The position numbers and the translations under genes are program-made. From CADEED01 sp041395625 (GTDB lineage: Bacteria > Pseudomonadota > Gammaproteobacteria > Steroidobacterales > Steroidobacteraceae), in contig JAWLAE010000002.1 in NCBI GenBank assembly GCA_041395625.1, forward strand, positions 124,001 to 188,000: DNA of 64,000 nt, given 5' to 3'. The notes under the pieces are model-generated. The model worked only from the letters and a program-made list of their open reading frames with translations. It did no database searches and had not been told where the DNA came from. This document shows positions 52,896 to 61,663 of the stretch, one piece after another. How positions within the stretch are numbered: the stretch's first letter is position 1; every line of letters begins with the position of its first letter.

Positions 52896-52927
52896 CGAGC
52901 CTCGGCGCGGTTGCGCTGCGGCGCGCG

Positions 52928-53293
52928 TTACATCGTGTGAGTGGTCTTGTCGCCGGCAAGTGCGCCAGCGAGATACGTCTCGATCTTTTTCTGTGTCTGG
53001 CCGCGATCCTGATCCGAGAACTGCACGCCGATACCCGCCGTTCGTTTGCCCTGCGCACCCTTCGGCGTCACCCAGATAACGCGTCCTGCGACTGGCAGCT
53101 TCTCATCTTCGCCCATCAGGTTTAGCAGCATGAAGACTTCATCCCCCAGCCGATAATTGCTGTTGGTCGGAATGAAGAGGCCACCATTGCGTACGAACGG
53201 CATATAGGCAAGGTATAAGGCGCTCTTGTCCTTGATCGTGAGGGTCAGCAAGCCGGGCTTGTTGGCGCCTGTGCGGGCTACTCGTTCGTTCAT
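52928..53293 (-). CDS. pilZ: PilZ domain protein
   Basis: This is a single PilZ-domain protein of 121 residues from the family that helps type IV pilus assembly. The core (LTLTIKDKSALYLAYMPFVRNGGLFIPTNSNYRLGDEVFMLLNLMGEDEKLPVAGRVIWVTP) is typical, and the RxxxR and D/NxSxxG c-di-GMP motifs are absent or degenerate, as in PilZ proper. It is the last gene of the fab-pab-mltG-tmk-holB cluster and overlaps holB by 4 bp. The tmk-holB-pilZ order is common in gammaproteobacteria. Confidence 0.93.
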   Translation of the reverse strand: MNERVARTGANKPGLLTLTIKDKSALYLAYMPFVRNGGLFIPTNSNYRLGDEVFMLLNLMGEDEKLPVAGRVIWVTPKGAQGKRTAGIGVQFSDQDRGQTQKKIETYLAGALAGDKTTHTM

Positions 53294-54258
53294 CTCGTCC
53301 TAACCTGTGCCCAACGCCACAATAAATCCTCCACTGCGAGCGACTTGTTGATCGCAGTATGCACGAGCGCCCGCAATTGGCGTATCGCGCTGTGAAACTC
53401 AAGCAGATGCCCCATATTCAAAGCCTTGGCGCCCGATGGCAAGTAGGGTCGATGCCGCACTTCTGTTGCATCGGTGGCGCCAGCCGCCGCCGCGAGTATC
53501 TGATCTGTGACCCAGCTCTCAGTACAAGCGAGGCGCAGTTCGAGTGCATCCTTGGCCCAATGCTCTGCAATCGCCGGCGGCGCAAGCGTCTGCTGTGCTA
53601 ACTCGGCCAGCTGCTGCACGACTTCGCGCCGGGTGGCCGCAATGGCTGCTGGATCGGTGTCGGTCAACGCAAGGGGACCTATGTTCACGGCCGCCAGCGC
53701 CTCCTCCCATGGCCCGGGTCCGCAAGCGCTGGCCAGCCAGTCGGCAGCCGCGGCACGACTCGGCGCTGCGACCCGCAGGCTGAGACAACGACTACGAATG
53801 GTGGGCAAAAGGCGCGATGGCTGCGAGGTGACCAGCATCAACAAGGTACTGGGCGTCGGCTCTTCCAGTGTTTTCAGCAGCGCGTTCGCGCCATTGGCGT
53901 TGATAGCCTCGGCCGGCGCCATTATCGCGATCTTGGCGCGGCCGGAATGTCCGGTGAGTCGCAGCTCCGCTACCGCCGCCCGAATCTGATCGACGACGAT
54001 CTGGCCCGACTTGCTCTCCGAGTGCACGAGGAGGCAGTCTGGATGCTGGCGGTCCTCCACCCAGCGGCAATCAGGGCACGCGCCGCAGGGCGCCCTGTCG
54101 CGATCGCGGCATAGCAACAATTGACTGGTCCAATGCGCGAGTTCGAGACCGCCAGCGCCTGGGTCCTCATGGACCAAGAGCGCATGCGGTACGCGGTCCG
54201 CAGCCAGTGAGGCCCGCAGGGTGTGCTGAGCTGGCGCCAACCATGGCAATGACTTCAT
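53290..54258 (-). CDS. holB: DNA polymerase III subunit delta'
   Basis: HolB is part of the clamp loader that places the beta sliding clamp on DNA. The 322-residue product has the AAA+ fold but a degenerate P-loop (HEDPGAGG), as expected because delta' does not hydrolyse ATP. Four zinc cysteines are visible: Cys50, Cys58, Cys61, Cys64. The sensor segment ANALLKTLEEPTPSTLLMLVTSQPSRLLPTIRSRC is highly typical. It overlaps tmk and pilZ by 4 bp each. Confidence 0.95.
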   Translation of the reverse strand: MKSLPWLAPAQHTLRASLAADRVPHALLVHEDPGAGGLELAHWTSQLLLCRDRDRAPCGACPDCRWVEDRQHPDCLLVHSESKSGQIVVDQIRAAVAELRLTGHSGRAKIAIMAPAEAINANGANALLKTLEEPTPSTLLMLVTSQPSRLLPTIRSRCLSLRVAAPSRAAAADWLASACGPGPWEEALAAVNIGPLALTDTDPAAIAATRREVVQQLAELAQQTLAPPAIAEHWAKDALELRLACTESWVTDQILAAAAGATDATEVRHRPYLPSGAKALNMGHLLEFHSAIRQLRALVHTAINKSLAVEDLLWRWAQVRTR

Positions 54259-54914
54259 GTCGGCAGCCCGCGCTGCGTGGCTGCCAGTTCGAGCACCGCG
54301 CGCTCTGCGGCTGCGCGCACCTGTTCGAGCGATTGCGTGCCGTCCAGGACCCGATAGCGCTTGGCATCGGCTGCCGCGAGCGCCAGGTAACAGCTGCGCA
54401 CCCGGGTGAAGAATGCCACGGTTTGCGCCTCGATACGATCGGCGACCTGTTGGCGTTGCCGCGCACGCGCCAGCCCGAGCTCCACCGGCACATCCACTAA
54501 CAATGTCAGATCGGGTTGTAAGTCGCCGTGAATCGAGCTGGCCAGGGCCTCGATCAGCCCGTGGCTCACACCACGACCCGCGCCCTGGTACGCTCGGGTC
54601 GCGTCAGTGAAGCGGTCACATACCACCCACTCGCCGGCCGCGAGTGCGGGGCGAATACGGTTGTCGAGATGTATACCGCGCGCGGCAAACATCAGCAGCG
54701 TTTCGGTAGTGGCCGAAATGGTTTCCGGACCGGGCTCTAACACGATCTGGCGCACGCGCTCGGCGAGTGTCGTGCCACCGGGCTCGCGCGTGGCGCAGAC
54801 AACGTGGCCCGCCCGCTCCAGCGCGCCCACGATTGCCGTGACGAGCGACGACTTGCCCGCTCCTTCGATGCCTTCGAGCGTCACGAACTTGCCTGCAGCG
54901 TTGGCGGCCGTCAT
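54255..54914 (-). CDS. tmk: Thymidylate kinase
   Basis: Tmk phosphorylates dTMP to dTDP in DNA precursor synthesis. The P-loop GIEGAGKSS is at about residues 15-23, the DR(Y/F) motif in WVVCDRFTDATRAYQG, and the LID segment includes RARQRQQVADRIE. The 219-residue length is normal. It overlaps mltG and holB by 4 bp each. The TREPGGT segment (CATREPGGTTLAERVR) is intact. Confidence 0.96.
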   Translation of the reverse strand: MTAANAAGKFVTLEGIEGAGKSSLVTAIVGALERAGHVVCATREPGGTTLAERVRQIVLEPGPETISATTETLLMFAARGIHLDNRIRPALAAGEWVVCDRFTDATRAYQGAGRGVSHGLIEALASSIHGDLQPDLTLLVDVPVELGLARARQRQQVADRIEAQTVAFFTRVRSCYLALAAADAKRYRVLDGTQSLEQVRAAAERAVLELAATQRGLPT

Positions 54915-55954
54915 TGCTCGCCGCCGGTCCCTGCGTCCATCGAATTCGACCGCAGGCGTGCGAGGTACCTACGGAGGGCCTGGTTGTGCTCTTCGTAGGT
55001 ACGCGAGAATGCATGGGAGCCGTCACCCAGACCGGTTGCAACGAAGAACAGGTGGCCCGTCTCGAGCGGCTGGGTCGCTGCCCGGATGGAGTCTGCACCG
55101 GCCAGCGCGATGGGCGTTGGCGGCAAACCCGAGCGCGTGTACGTGTTGTACGGCGTATCGCTGCGCAGATCGCGTTCGCGGATATTGCCGTCGTAGCGCT
55201 CCGCCAGGCCATAGATCACCGTGGGGTCGGTCTGTAAGCGCATACCTTTGCGCAGGCGGCTCACGAACACGCCGGCAATCTGCGGACGCTCGCTGGCGAG
55301 GCCGGTTTCTTTTTCGATGATCGAGGCAAGGATCAGCGCTTCATACGGAGACTGCAGCGGCAGGTCTTCAGCACGCTTGGACCAGGCATCCTGCAAGATC
55401 GTCTGCAAGCGGTCGTAGGCGAGCGTCAGGATGACCTTGTCGGTGGTCCCTGCCGCGAAGCGATACGTGTCGGGAAAAAACCGACCCTCGGGGTGCTCGT
55501 TGGGATGGCCAATCGCGCGCATGATCTCCGGGTCGCTCAGACCGCGCAAGGTCTGCTCCACCGCTGCATGGGCAGCCAGCGCGGCGCGCATTTCCGCAAA
55601 GGTCCAGCCTTCGACGATGGTCAGCGACTCCAGCACCACGCGGCCGGTTGCGAGTTGTTCGATAATCTCCGCCGCAGTAGCGCGCGGCGGGATTTCATAG
55701 CGCCCGGCCTTGATAGTAGGTGCGCCGGTGCGACGCAGTTCGAGGGCGACGGCGCGCGCGTCCCGCAACGCACCGAGTTCTTCCAGTTCGGCCAGCACAG
55801 CGCGCACGCCCATGCCGGGGCGGACATCCAGCACGATCGCAGCGGAATGCGGGCCGTCCGCGTGCATCACCGAATCGGCATAGCGCTGCCACAGCAGCCC
55901 GGCGACCAAGCCAAGCAACAGCATCGCGCCGACAGCGATGAACGCCTTACGCAT
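54911..55954 (-). CDS. mltG: Endolytic murein transglycosylase MltG
   Basis: MltG cleaves nascent peptidoglycan strands in the periplasm and is thought to set glycan length. It has an N-terminal membrane anchor (FIAVGAMLLLGLVAGLLW), a LysM-like domain, and the YceG catalytic domain with the active Glu in LILASIIEKETGLASERPQIAGVF and the segment RLQTDPTVIYGL. It has 347 residues. It overlaps pabC by 8 bp and tmk by 4 bp, the conserved pabC-mltG-tmk order. Confidence 0.96.
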   Translation of the reverse strand: MRKAFIAVGAMLLLGLVAGLLWQRYADSVMHADGPHSAAIVLDVRPGMGVRAVLAELEELGALRDARAVALELRRTGAPTIKAGRYEIPPRATAAEIIEQLATGRVVLESLTIVEGWTFAEMRAALAAHAAVEQTLRGLSDPEIMRAIGHPNEHPEGRFFPDTYRFAAGTTDKVILTLAYDRLQTILQDAWSKRAEDLPLQSPYEALILASIIEKETGLASERPQIAGVFVSRLRKGMRLQTDPTVIYGLAERYDGNIRERDLRSDTPYNTYTRSGLPPTPIALAGADSIRAATQPLETGHLFFVATGLGDGSHAFSRTYEEHNQALRRYLARLRSNSMDAGTGGEQ

Positions 55955-56780
55955 CCAGTTGCTCCACGCGTGCCGCTAGCGCGAGTGTCTGATGGCCCAC
56001 CGGCAATGCGCGTGCACCGAGCTGGCTGATCGGCAGCAAACCGATACGACTATTGGTCAGAAAGGCCTCCTCCGCTGTCTGCAGATCCCGCGGTGCAAGC
56101 GCTGTCACCTGCGGGCGCAGACCGCTGGCCGCCGCCTCGCGCAGCACGACCGAGCGGATGACGCCCGCCACGCCGCACTGATCGACCGGCGGCGTCAGCA
56201 GGGTTTGCTCTCGTACGATGAACACGTTGCTCATGGTGCCCGAAACGATATGACCTGCGCTATCCGTCAGCAGTGCTTCAAAGATCGCTGGGTCGGTCCA
56301 CTCCGCGCGGGCCAGCACGACCTCCAGCCGATTGAGATGCTTGATACCGGCCAGTGCCGGGTTGCGACCAAGTCGCAACGTGGCGTAGCGAACGGCAACA
56401 CCGCGCTCACGGACCGCCGGCTCGGGTGCGCTATCGGCCCACAACGTCACGACGCGTCGTGCGCGTTCTGTGCCAGCTGGGGCATAACCGCGCGCGGCGG
56501 CGTCCCCGCGTGTGACGATGACCTTGACCAGCGCGCATGACGGCGCCTGCGCCGCTGCGCGTTCGAGCTCCGCGCGCAGGTCTTCGAGCGCGCCAAAGCG
56601 AATCTGCAACTGCCGCAACCCCCGCTGCAGACGCTCGAGATGCAGTGCCAGAAAGCGCATCCGTCCGGCACGACACGCGATCGTTTCGAATACCCCATCG
56701 CCATATTGCAGGCCGCGGTCGTGAGCTGACAGCATGGATGCTGGTTGGCCGTCGATCCAGGTTGCGAGTGGTGTGATCAT
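55947..56780 (-). CDS. pabC: Aminodeoxychorismate lyase
   Basis: PabC is a PLP enzyme that releases p-aminobenzoate and pyruvate from aminodeoxychorismate for folate synthesis. It is a fold-type IV aminotransferase-like protein of 277 residues. The PLP lysine is Lys147 in GIKHLNRLEVVLA, and the DRGLQYGDGVFETI segment is typical. It overlaps pabB by 4 bp, which ties the two enzymes of the pathway together. Confidence 0.94.
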   Translation of the reverse strand: MITPLATWIDGQPASMLSAHDRGLQYGDGVFETIACRAGRMRFLALHLERLQRGLRQLQIRFGALEDLRAELERAAAQAPSCALVKVIVTRGDAAARGYAPAGTERARRVVTLWADSAPEPAVRERGVAVRYATLRLGRNPALAGIKHLNRLEVVLARAEWTDPAIFEALLTDSAGHIVSGTMSNVFIVREQTLLTPPVDQCGVAGVIRSVVLREAAASGLRPQVTALAPRDLQTAEEAFLTNSRIGLLPISQLGARALPVGHQTLALAARVEQLDA

Positions 56781-58186
56781 GACGAGGTCGTGGGATCCGC
56801 AGTGTCGAGTGCCAGGAGCAAACCGCGCGCCTTGGCCCGGGTTTCCTCGAGCTCGCGCGCGGCATTGGAATCGGCCACGATACCAGCGCCTGCCCGTAGT
56901 TCCACTCGATCTCCGCAGGCCGTCAGGGTGCGAATGAGAATGTTGAAATCAGCGCCACCTTCGCAGCTGAAATAACCCAGCGAGCCGGTGTAGAAGCCGC
57001 GCGCTTCGCCTTCCAGTTCGGCAATGATCTCCATGCAACGTACTTTGGGACAGCCGGTAATCGTGCCACCGGGGAACAAGGCGCGGAGTGCATCGATCAC
57101 TGTGACGTCGCGGCGCAGACTGCCACGCACGCTCGATACGATGTGATGCACGTGGGCATAGGTTTCGGTCACCATGAACTCGTCCACCGTCACACTACCT
57201 GCCTCGCAGACACGGCCCAGATCATTGCGTTCCAGATCGATCAGCATCACGTGCTCAGCGCGTTCCTTGGGATGGGCGACGAGCGCCAACGCTTCACGCT
57301 GGTCGGCATTTGGCGCGTGCGTTCTAGGTCGCGTGCCAGCGATTGGGCGCGTGCTGATGGCCCGCCCTTTGACCTGCAGCAATCGCTCGGGCGATGACGA
57401 CGCAACGGTCACGCCCTGCCACTGCAGCAACGCAGCAAAAGGTGCGGGATTGGCCGCACAGAGTTGCTCGTAGAGCGCCAATGGGCGCCATCCGGGCTCG
57501 AGCTCCGCCCGCCAGCGGCGCGACAGATTGGCCTGATACACGTCGCCGGCGGCGACGTAGGCTTGTGCGCGTGCGATGCGCCGCAGATAAAGGTCCGCTG
57601 GTTCTTCGCTGATCCGCAGCGCGGTCACTCGACCTGCCACCGGCCCGGTGTGGCAGGACAGCGCGTCGTCAACGCGCTGCCGCAAGGCGACGTCGCGACC
57701 GGCTTCCGCCACGGCATAGAGCCGCTGCGAGTGCGAATCGAAAATGAGCGCGCTGTCGATGCGCAGCGCCAGCGCATCGAACGGCAGGTCGCTCGCCGGC
57801 AAGCTCAGGCTGGGCTCGACTTCGGCCGCCACCTCGTAGCCCAACAGCACCAGCCAGCCGCCGCAAAACGGCAGTTCCGTGCCGTCGTCGAGCCGCGCGC
57901 TGACACTGCGCGCGGTGTTCGCCCAGGCTGCGGCCAGCGCATCGAGGAAATGGGTCGCGCGCGAGGGCTCGTCGTTCGTCAGCTGCACCGCGCCGCCCGG
58001 CTGCCGCGATAGCGTCTGCACGGGGGGACCGAACAGGATGGTGTAGCGTCCGAGTTCGCCCGCCGCCACACTTTCGAGCAAGGCTGGATAGCGATCGGGC
58101 CATCGTCCCGCCAGCGTGCGCAGCACCGACTGCGGCGCGGCGACTTCGCTAACGAGTGGCGTACCGCCCGCCAAGCGTGCGGTCAT
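56777..58186 (-). CDS. pabB: Aminodeoxychorismate synthase component I
   Basis: PabB converts chorismate to aminodeoxychorismate with ammonia from PabA. The 469-residue product has the chorismate-binding domain with GDVYQANLSRRW, LIDLERNDLGRVCEAG, HVHHIVSSVRG and FPGGTITGCPKVRCMEII. The usual PIKGT motif reads PIAGT: residue 283 is alanine where E. coli PabB has the Lys nucleophile. TrpE enzymes also have alanine there, but the adjacent pabC and the TITGCPK form point to PabB. Its start lies 6 bp from the fabF stop. Confidence 0.92.
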   Translation of the reverse strand: MTARLAGGTPLVSEVAAPQSVLRTLAGRWPDRYPALLESVAAGELGRYTILFGPPVQTLSRQPGGAVQLTNDEPSRATHFLDALAAAWANTARSVSARLDDGTELPFCGGWLVLLGYEVAAEVEPSLSLPASDLPFDALALRIDSALIFDSHSQRLYAVAEAGRDVALRQRVDDALSCHTGPVAGRVTALRISEEPADLYLRRIARAQAYVAAGDVYQANLSRRWRAELEPGWRPLALYEQLCAANPAPFAALLQWQGVTVASSSPERLLQVKGRAISTRPIAGTRPRTHAPNADQREALALVAHPKERAEHVMLIDLERNDLGRVCEAGSVTVDEFMVTETYAHVHHIVSSVRGSLRRDVTVIDALRALFPGGTITGCPKVRCMEIIAELEGEARGFYTGSLGYFSCEGGADFNILIRTLTACGDRVELRAGAGIVADSNAARELEETRAKARGLLLALDTADPTTSS

Positions 58187-58192
58187 CGGCGC

Positions 58193-59440
58193 TCAGTCGT
58201 GGTAGCGTCGGAAAACCAGCGTACCGTTGGTGCCGCCGAAACCGAAGGAGTTGGAGAGCACCGCATCGATCACGAGCGGACGTGCTGTCTTTGGCACGAA
58301 GTCGAGGTCGCAGTCTGGGTCCGGGTGGTCGAGGTTGATGGTAGGCGGCACAACCTGATCGCGTAGAGCGAGCACCGAGAAAATGGCTTCGACTGCCCCC
58401 GCTGCCCCTAACAAGTGACCAGTCATAGATTTGGTGCCGCTGATCGCCATTTGGTAGGCATGGTCACCGAACGCGCGCTTGATCGCGATCGTTTCCGCCT
58501 TGTCGCCCAAGGGCGTGGAGGTGGCATGGGCGTTGACGTGCTGGACATCCACCGGATTGAGCTGCGCATCGCGCAGTGCGGCGAGCATGGACAATCTGGC
58601 ACCATCGCCATCTTCCAGCGGTGCGGTGATGTGGTGCGCATCGCCGCTCATGCCGAAACCGACGAGCTCGGCGTAGATGCGGGCGCCGCGCGCCTTGGCA
58701 TGCCCGAGCTCTTCCAGCACCAGTGCACCGCCGCCGTCGCCCATGACGAAGCCATCGCGATCCTTGTCCCACGGTCGGCTGGCCTCCGTCGGCGCGTCAT
58801 TGCGTTCCGATAGCGCTCGCGCCTGACTGAAGCCACCCAGCGCGGTCGGCGTGCTGGCCATCTCCGACCCGCCCGCGATCATGATGTCCGCATCGCCGTA
58901 CTGGATACATCGATGCGCGATGCCGATGGCGTGCGTGGAAGTAGTGCAGGCCGTGACCACCGCGAGATTCGGTCCCTTGAGACCGTATCGAATCGACAAA
59001 TGGCCCGACACCATGTTGATGATGGTGCTTGGAATGTAGAACGGCGAGATCTTCTTGGGATTGCGAGTCTCGTTCCAGGTGGTTACCTCGGCCTCGATGC
59101 CGGCCAGGCCACCGATACCGGATCCCATCACCGCGCCGCAGCGCTCGGGATCGGATTTGCCAAAATCCAGACCCGAATCCGTTACCGCCTGCACGCCGGC
59201 GCCCATGCCGTAGTGCATGAACGGATCCATGCGGCGTGCCTCTTTAGCGGACAGGTACTCCGTCACGTCGAAGCCCTGCACGCCGCCGGCGAAGCGAGTG
59301 TTGAATGCAGCGGCATCGAACGCCGTGATCGGCGTAATGCCGCTGCGGCCCGCGAGTACTGCTTCCCAGACCGGCGCGATGGCCGATCCGAGTGGCGAGA
59401 CTATACCGAGACCGGTTACGACAACGCGGCGCTTGGACAC
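58193..59440 (-). CDS. fabF: Beta-ketoacyl-ACP synthase II
   Basis: FabF condenses malonyl-ACP with acyl-ACP to elongate fatty acids and is needed for the 16:1 to 18:1 step. The 415 residues contain the catalytic triad: Cys165 in VVTACTTSTHAIG, His in NAHATSTPLGD and His in SMTGHLLGAAGAVE. The C-terminal NSFGFGGTNGTLVF is intact. It follows acpP by 91 bp and precedes pabB by 6 bp. Confidence 0.97.
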   Translation of the reverse strand: MSKRRVVVTGLGIVSPLGSAIAPVWEAVLAGRSGITPITAFDAAAFNTRFAGGVQGFDVTEYLSAKEARRMDPFMHYGMGAGVQAVTDSGLDFGKSDPERCGAVMGSGIGGLAGIEAEVTTWNETRNPKKISPFYIPSTIINMVSGHLSIRYGLKGPNLAVVTACTTSTHAIGIAHRCIQYGDADIMIAGGSEMASTPTALGGFSQARALSERNDAPTEASRPWDKDRDGFVMGDGGGALVLEELGHAKARGARIYAELVGFGMSGDAHHITAPLEDGDGARLSMLAALRDAQLNPVDVQHVNAHATSTPLGDKAETIAIKRAFGDHAYQMAISGTKSMTGHLLGAAGAVEAIFSVLALRDQVVPPTINLDHPDPDCDLDFVPKTARPLVIDAVLSNSFGFGGTNGTLVFRRYHD

Positions 59441-59531
59441 GGTGTGCCCCCAAGGGTGGGTTGCGAGGACCGGATAGCTGCCTCGGCCGCACTGCCGGAG
59501 GAGCTATCCCGCTCTGGAACGCGTCGCCGAC

Positions 59532-59771
59532 TCAGGTCTTGCGACGATCCGCGATGTACGTGATGGCTTGCTGGACGGTCGTGATCTTCTCAGCGTCTTC
59601 GTCCGGAATCTCGATCTCAAATTCTTCTTCGAGAGCCATCACCAACTCGACGGTATCGAGCGAGTCAGCACCAAGATCATCGACGAAAGAAGCTTCGCTA
59701 ACGACCTGCTCGGCTTTGACGCCCAGCTGCTCGGCCACGATCGCCTTGACCTGCTGTTCCACAGTACTCAT
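59532..59771 (-). CDS. acpP: Acyl carrier protein
   Basis: AcpP carries growing acyl chains on 4'-phosphopantetheine. The 79-residue acidic protein has the attachment serine Ser37 in GADSLDTVELVMALEEEF. It lies between fabG and fabF as usual. A 187-bp gap upstream contains a TACAAT -10 candidate, consistent with acpP having its own strong promoter. Confidence 0.98.
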   Translation of the reverse strand: MSTVEQQVKAIVAEQLGVKAEQVVSEASFVDDLGADSLDTVELVMALEEEFEIEIPDEDAEKITTVQQAITYIADRRKT

Positions 59772-59844
59772 TTGTTGTCTGTCCTCAAGTGACGGGATGC
59801 TCGTGCGGGCTGCCGGTTATGGCCCGGGTGCCCACGGGGTCGGT

Positions 59845-59850
59845 ATTGTA
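59845..59850 (-). promoter_or_regulatory. Candidate -10 box for acpP
   Basis: Minus-strand TACAAT at 59850-59845 lies in the 187-bp fabG-acpP gap. It would give a leader of about 67 nt. A TTGTCA upstream is only 11 bp away, too close to pair with it, so no -35 is assigned. Confidence 0.3.
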
Positions 59851-59958
59851 GGGGAAGGCCATGACAAGGGCTACGTTCCCAACCCCGATGGACCAGTTTG
59901 CCGCATTTTCAACCATTTAGCAGCGATTTGGCCCTTGACCACGACTGTAGAGCCGCAC

Positions 59959-60699
59959 TCAAGGCATGTACATTCCACCATTGACGTGCAGGGTTTCACC
60001 GGTGATGTAGCCGGCCTGCGGCGAGCATAAAAACGCGACCGTGGCCGCGACATCCTCTGGCGAGCCGAGCCGCGCCATCGGAATCTGCTTGGCCAGCGTC
60101 TCACGTTGCTCATCTGACAGCGCGCGTGTCATGTCTGTGTCGATGAAGCCAGGCGCCACTGTGTTGACCGTGATGCCGCGCGACGCGACTTCTTTGGCCA
60201 GTGACTTGGAAAACCCGATCAGCCCCGCCTTCGCAGCCGCATAATTCGTCTGACCCGCATTGCCCGTCAGGCCGACGATCGATGTCACTGACACGATCCG
60301 GCCGCGCCGTTCCTTGAGCATGCGTTTTAGACAGGCCTTGCTGAGCCGGAACACGCCCGTCAGATTGGTTGCAATGACCGCATCCCAGTCGTCCGGCTTC
60401 ATGCGCAACAGCAACGTGTCGCGGGTAACTGCGGCGTTGTTCACCAGTATCGTCGGCAATTCCGCGTGCTGCTCGAGGTCGGCGAGCAGCGCATCGATCG
60501 AGTCGGGATCCGTCACGTTCAACACCGCGCCACGCCCACGGCCACCGCCGGACGACAGCGCCGCACTGATCTCCGCTGCGCCACTTGTAGTCGTTGCGGT
60601 GCCGATCACTTGCGCGCCATTCGCGGCCAGCGTTTGGGCAATCGCGCGGCCAATACCGCGTGAGGCACCCGTGACGAGTGCGATTTCGTTCTCTAGCAT
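59959..60699 (-). CDS. fabG: 3-oxoacyl-ACP reductase
   Basis: FabG reduces beta-ketoacyl-ACP with NADPH in each fatty acid elongation cycle. The short-chain dehydrogenase motifs are TGASRGIGRAIA at about residues 10-21, NNAA at 87-90, and the catalytic Ser140, Tyr153 and Lys157 in SVTSIVG and TNYAAAKAG. The 246-residue length is standard. It starts 10 bp after the fabD stop with AGAGG as ribosome binding site. Confidence 0.97.
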   Translation of the reverse strand: MLENEIALVTGASRGIGRAIAQTLAANGAQVIGTATTTSGAAEISAALSSGGGRGRGAVLNVTDPDSIDALLADLEQHAELPTILVNNAAVTRDTLLLRMKPDDWDAVIATNLTGVFRLSKACLKRMLKERRGRIVSVTSIVGLTGNAGQTNYAAAKAGLIGFSKSLAKEVASRGITVNTVAPGFIDTDMTRALSDEQRETLAKQIPMARLGSPEDVAATVAFLCSPQAGYITGETLHVNGGMYMP

Positions 60700-60709
60700 G
60701 CCGAGCCTC

Positions 60710-61654
60710 TCAATCTGTCTGGGTCGTTAGGGCAGCAGCGAACGCCGCCGGCGTGTCGAGACTGGCGCAATTGGTCGGGGAACCGCGAGCGATGCGCTGG
60801 CAGAGACTCGCGAGCACTTTGCCGGGCCCGCATTCGTAAATTTTGCCGATGCCACTTGCCAGCAGGCCTTGCACGGCGTCGGTCCAGCGCACTGGGCTGA
60901 CCAGCTGGCGGGCCAGCAGATCCCGTATGCTCGCCGGTTCGGCGTACCGATTGCCATCCACCGCGCTGCGGAATTCGATCTGTGGCGTGCGGATCTCGAC
61001 GGACCTCAAATCCTCGGCGAGGCGGTTGGCAGCTGGCTGCATCAGTCGGCTGTGGGAAGGCACGCTGACTGGCAATAACACAGCGCGCTTGGCGCCGCCG
61101 GTCTTGGCGAACTCGATGGCACGCTGCACGGCGGCTGTATCGCCGGCGATTACCACCTGCCCCGGTGAATTGAAATTGACTGCTTCGGCGACTCCGCCAG
61201 CCTGCATCGCCGCGTCGCAGGCGGCGCCGACTGCCGCGTCATCCAGACCTAACAAAGCAGCCATGGCGCCAGTGCCGGGTGGGACGGCGTCCTGCATGGC
61301 TCGCCCGCGAAACGCAACCAAGCGCAGGCATTGCTCGAAGCCGATAGCCTCTGCCGCCACCAAAGCGGTGAACTCCCCGAGACTGTGGCCGGTAACGATC
61401 GTCGGCCTGGCGCCCCCGCGCTCCAGCCAGACGCGCCAGCAAGCGATACCCGCGGCCAGCATCGCCGGCTGCGTACGTTCGGTGGCGTTGAGTGCGTCTG
61501 CTGGGCCGCGCTGGGTCAGTTCCCACAGATCGTAGCCCAGCACGACCGAGGCTTCGGTGAACGTTGCTGCGACCAGCGGGCTTTCGGCGGCAAGTTCCGT
61601 CAGCATGCCCACGGACTGGGAGCCCTGCCCCGGAAACACAAATGCAATAGACAT
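60710..61654 (-). CDS. fabD: Malonyl-CoA:ACP transacylase
   Basis: FabD moves malonyl from CoA to ACP to supply fatty acid elongation. The nucleophile is Ser91 in GHSLGEF, the N-terminal FVFPGQGSQSVGM is typical, and the catalytic His is in SVPSHSRLM. It has 314 residues. It is the first fab gene in the cluster: fabH and plsX, which usually precede it, are absent, and the rhombosortase gene lies 9 bp upstream. Confidence 0.97.
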   Translation of the reverse strand: MSIAFVFPGQGSQSVGMLTELAAESPLVAATFTEASVVLGYDLWELTQRGPADALNATERTQPAMLAAGIACWRVWLERGGARPTIVTGHSLGEFTALVAAEAIGFEQCLRLVAFRGRAMQDAVPPGTGAMAALLGLDDAAVGAACDAAMQAGGVAEAVNFNSPGQVVIAGDTAAVQRAIEFAKTGGAKRAVLLPVSVPSHSRLMQPAANRLAEDLRSVEIRTPQIEFRSAVDGNRYAEPASIRDLLARQLVSPVRWTDAVQGLLASGIGKIYECGPGKVLASLCQRIARGSPTNCASLDTPAAFAAALTTQTD

Positions 61655-61663
61655 GCGTGAAGA

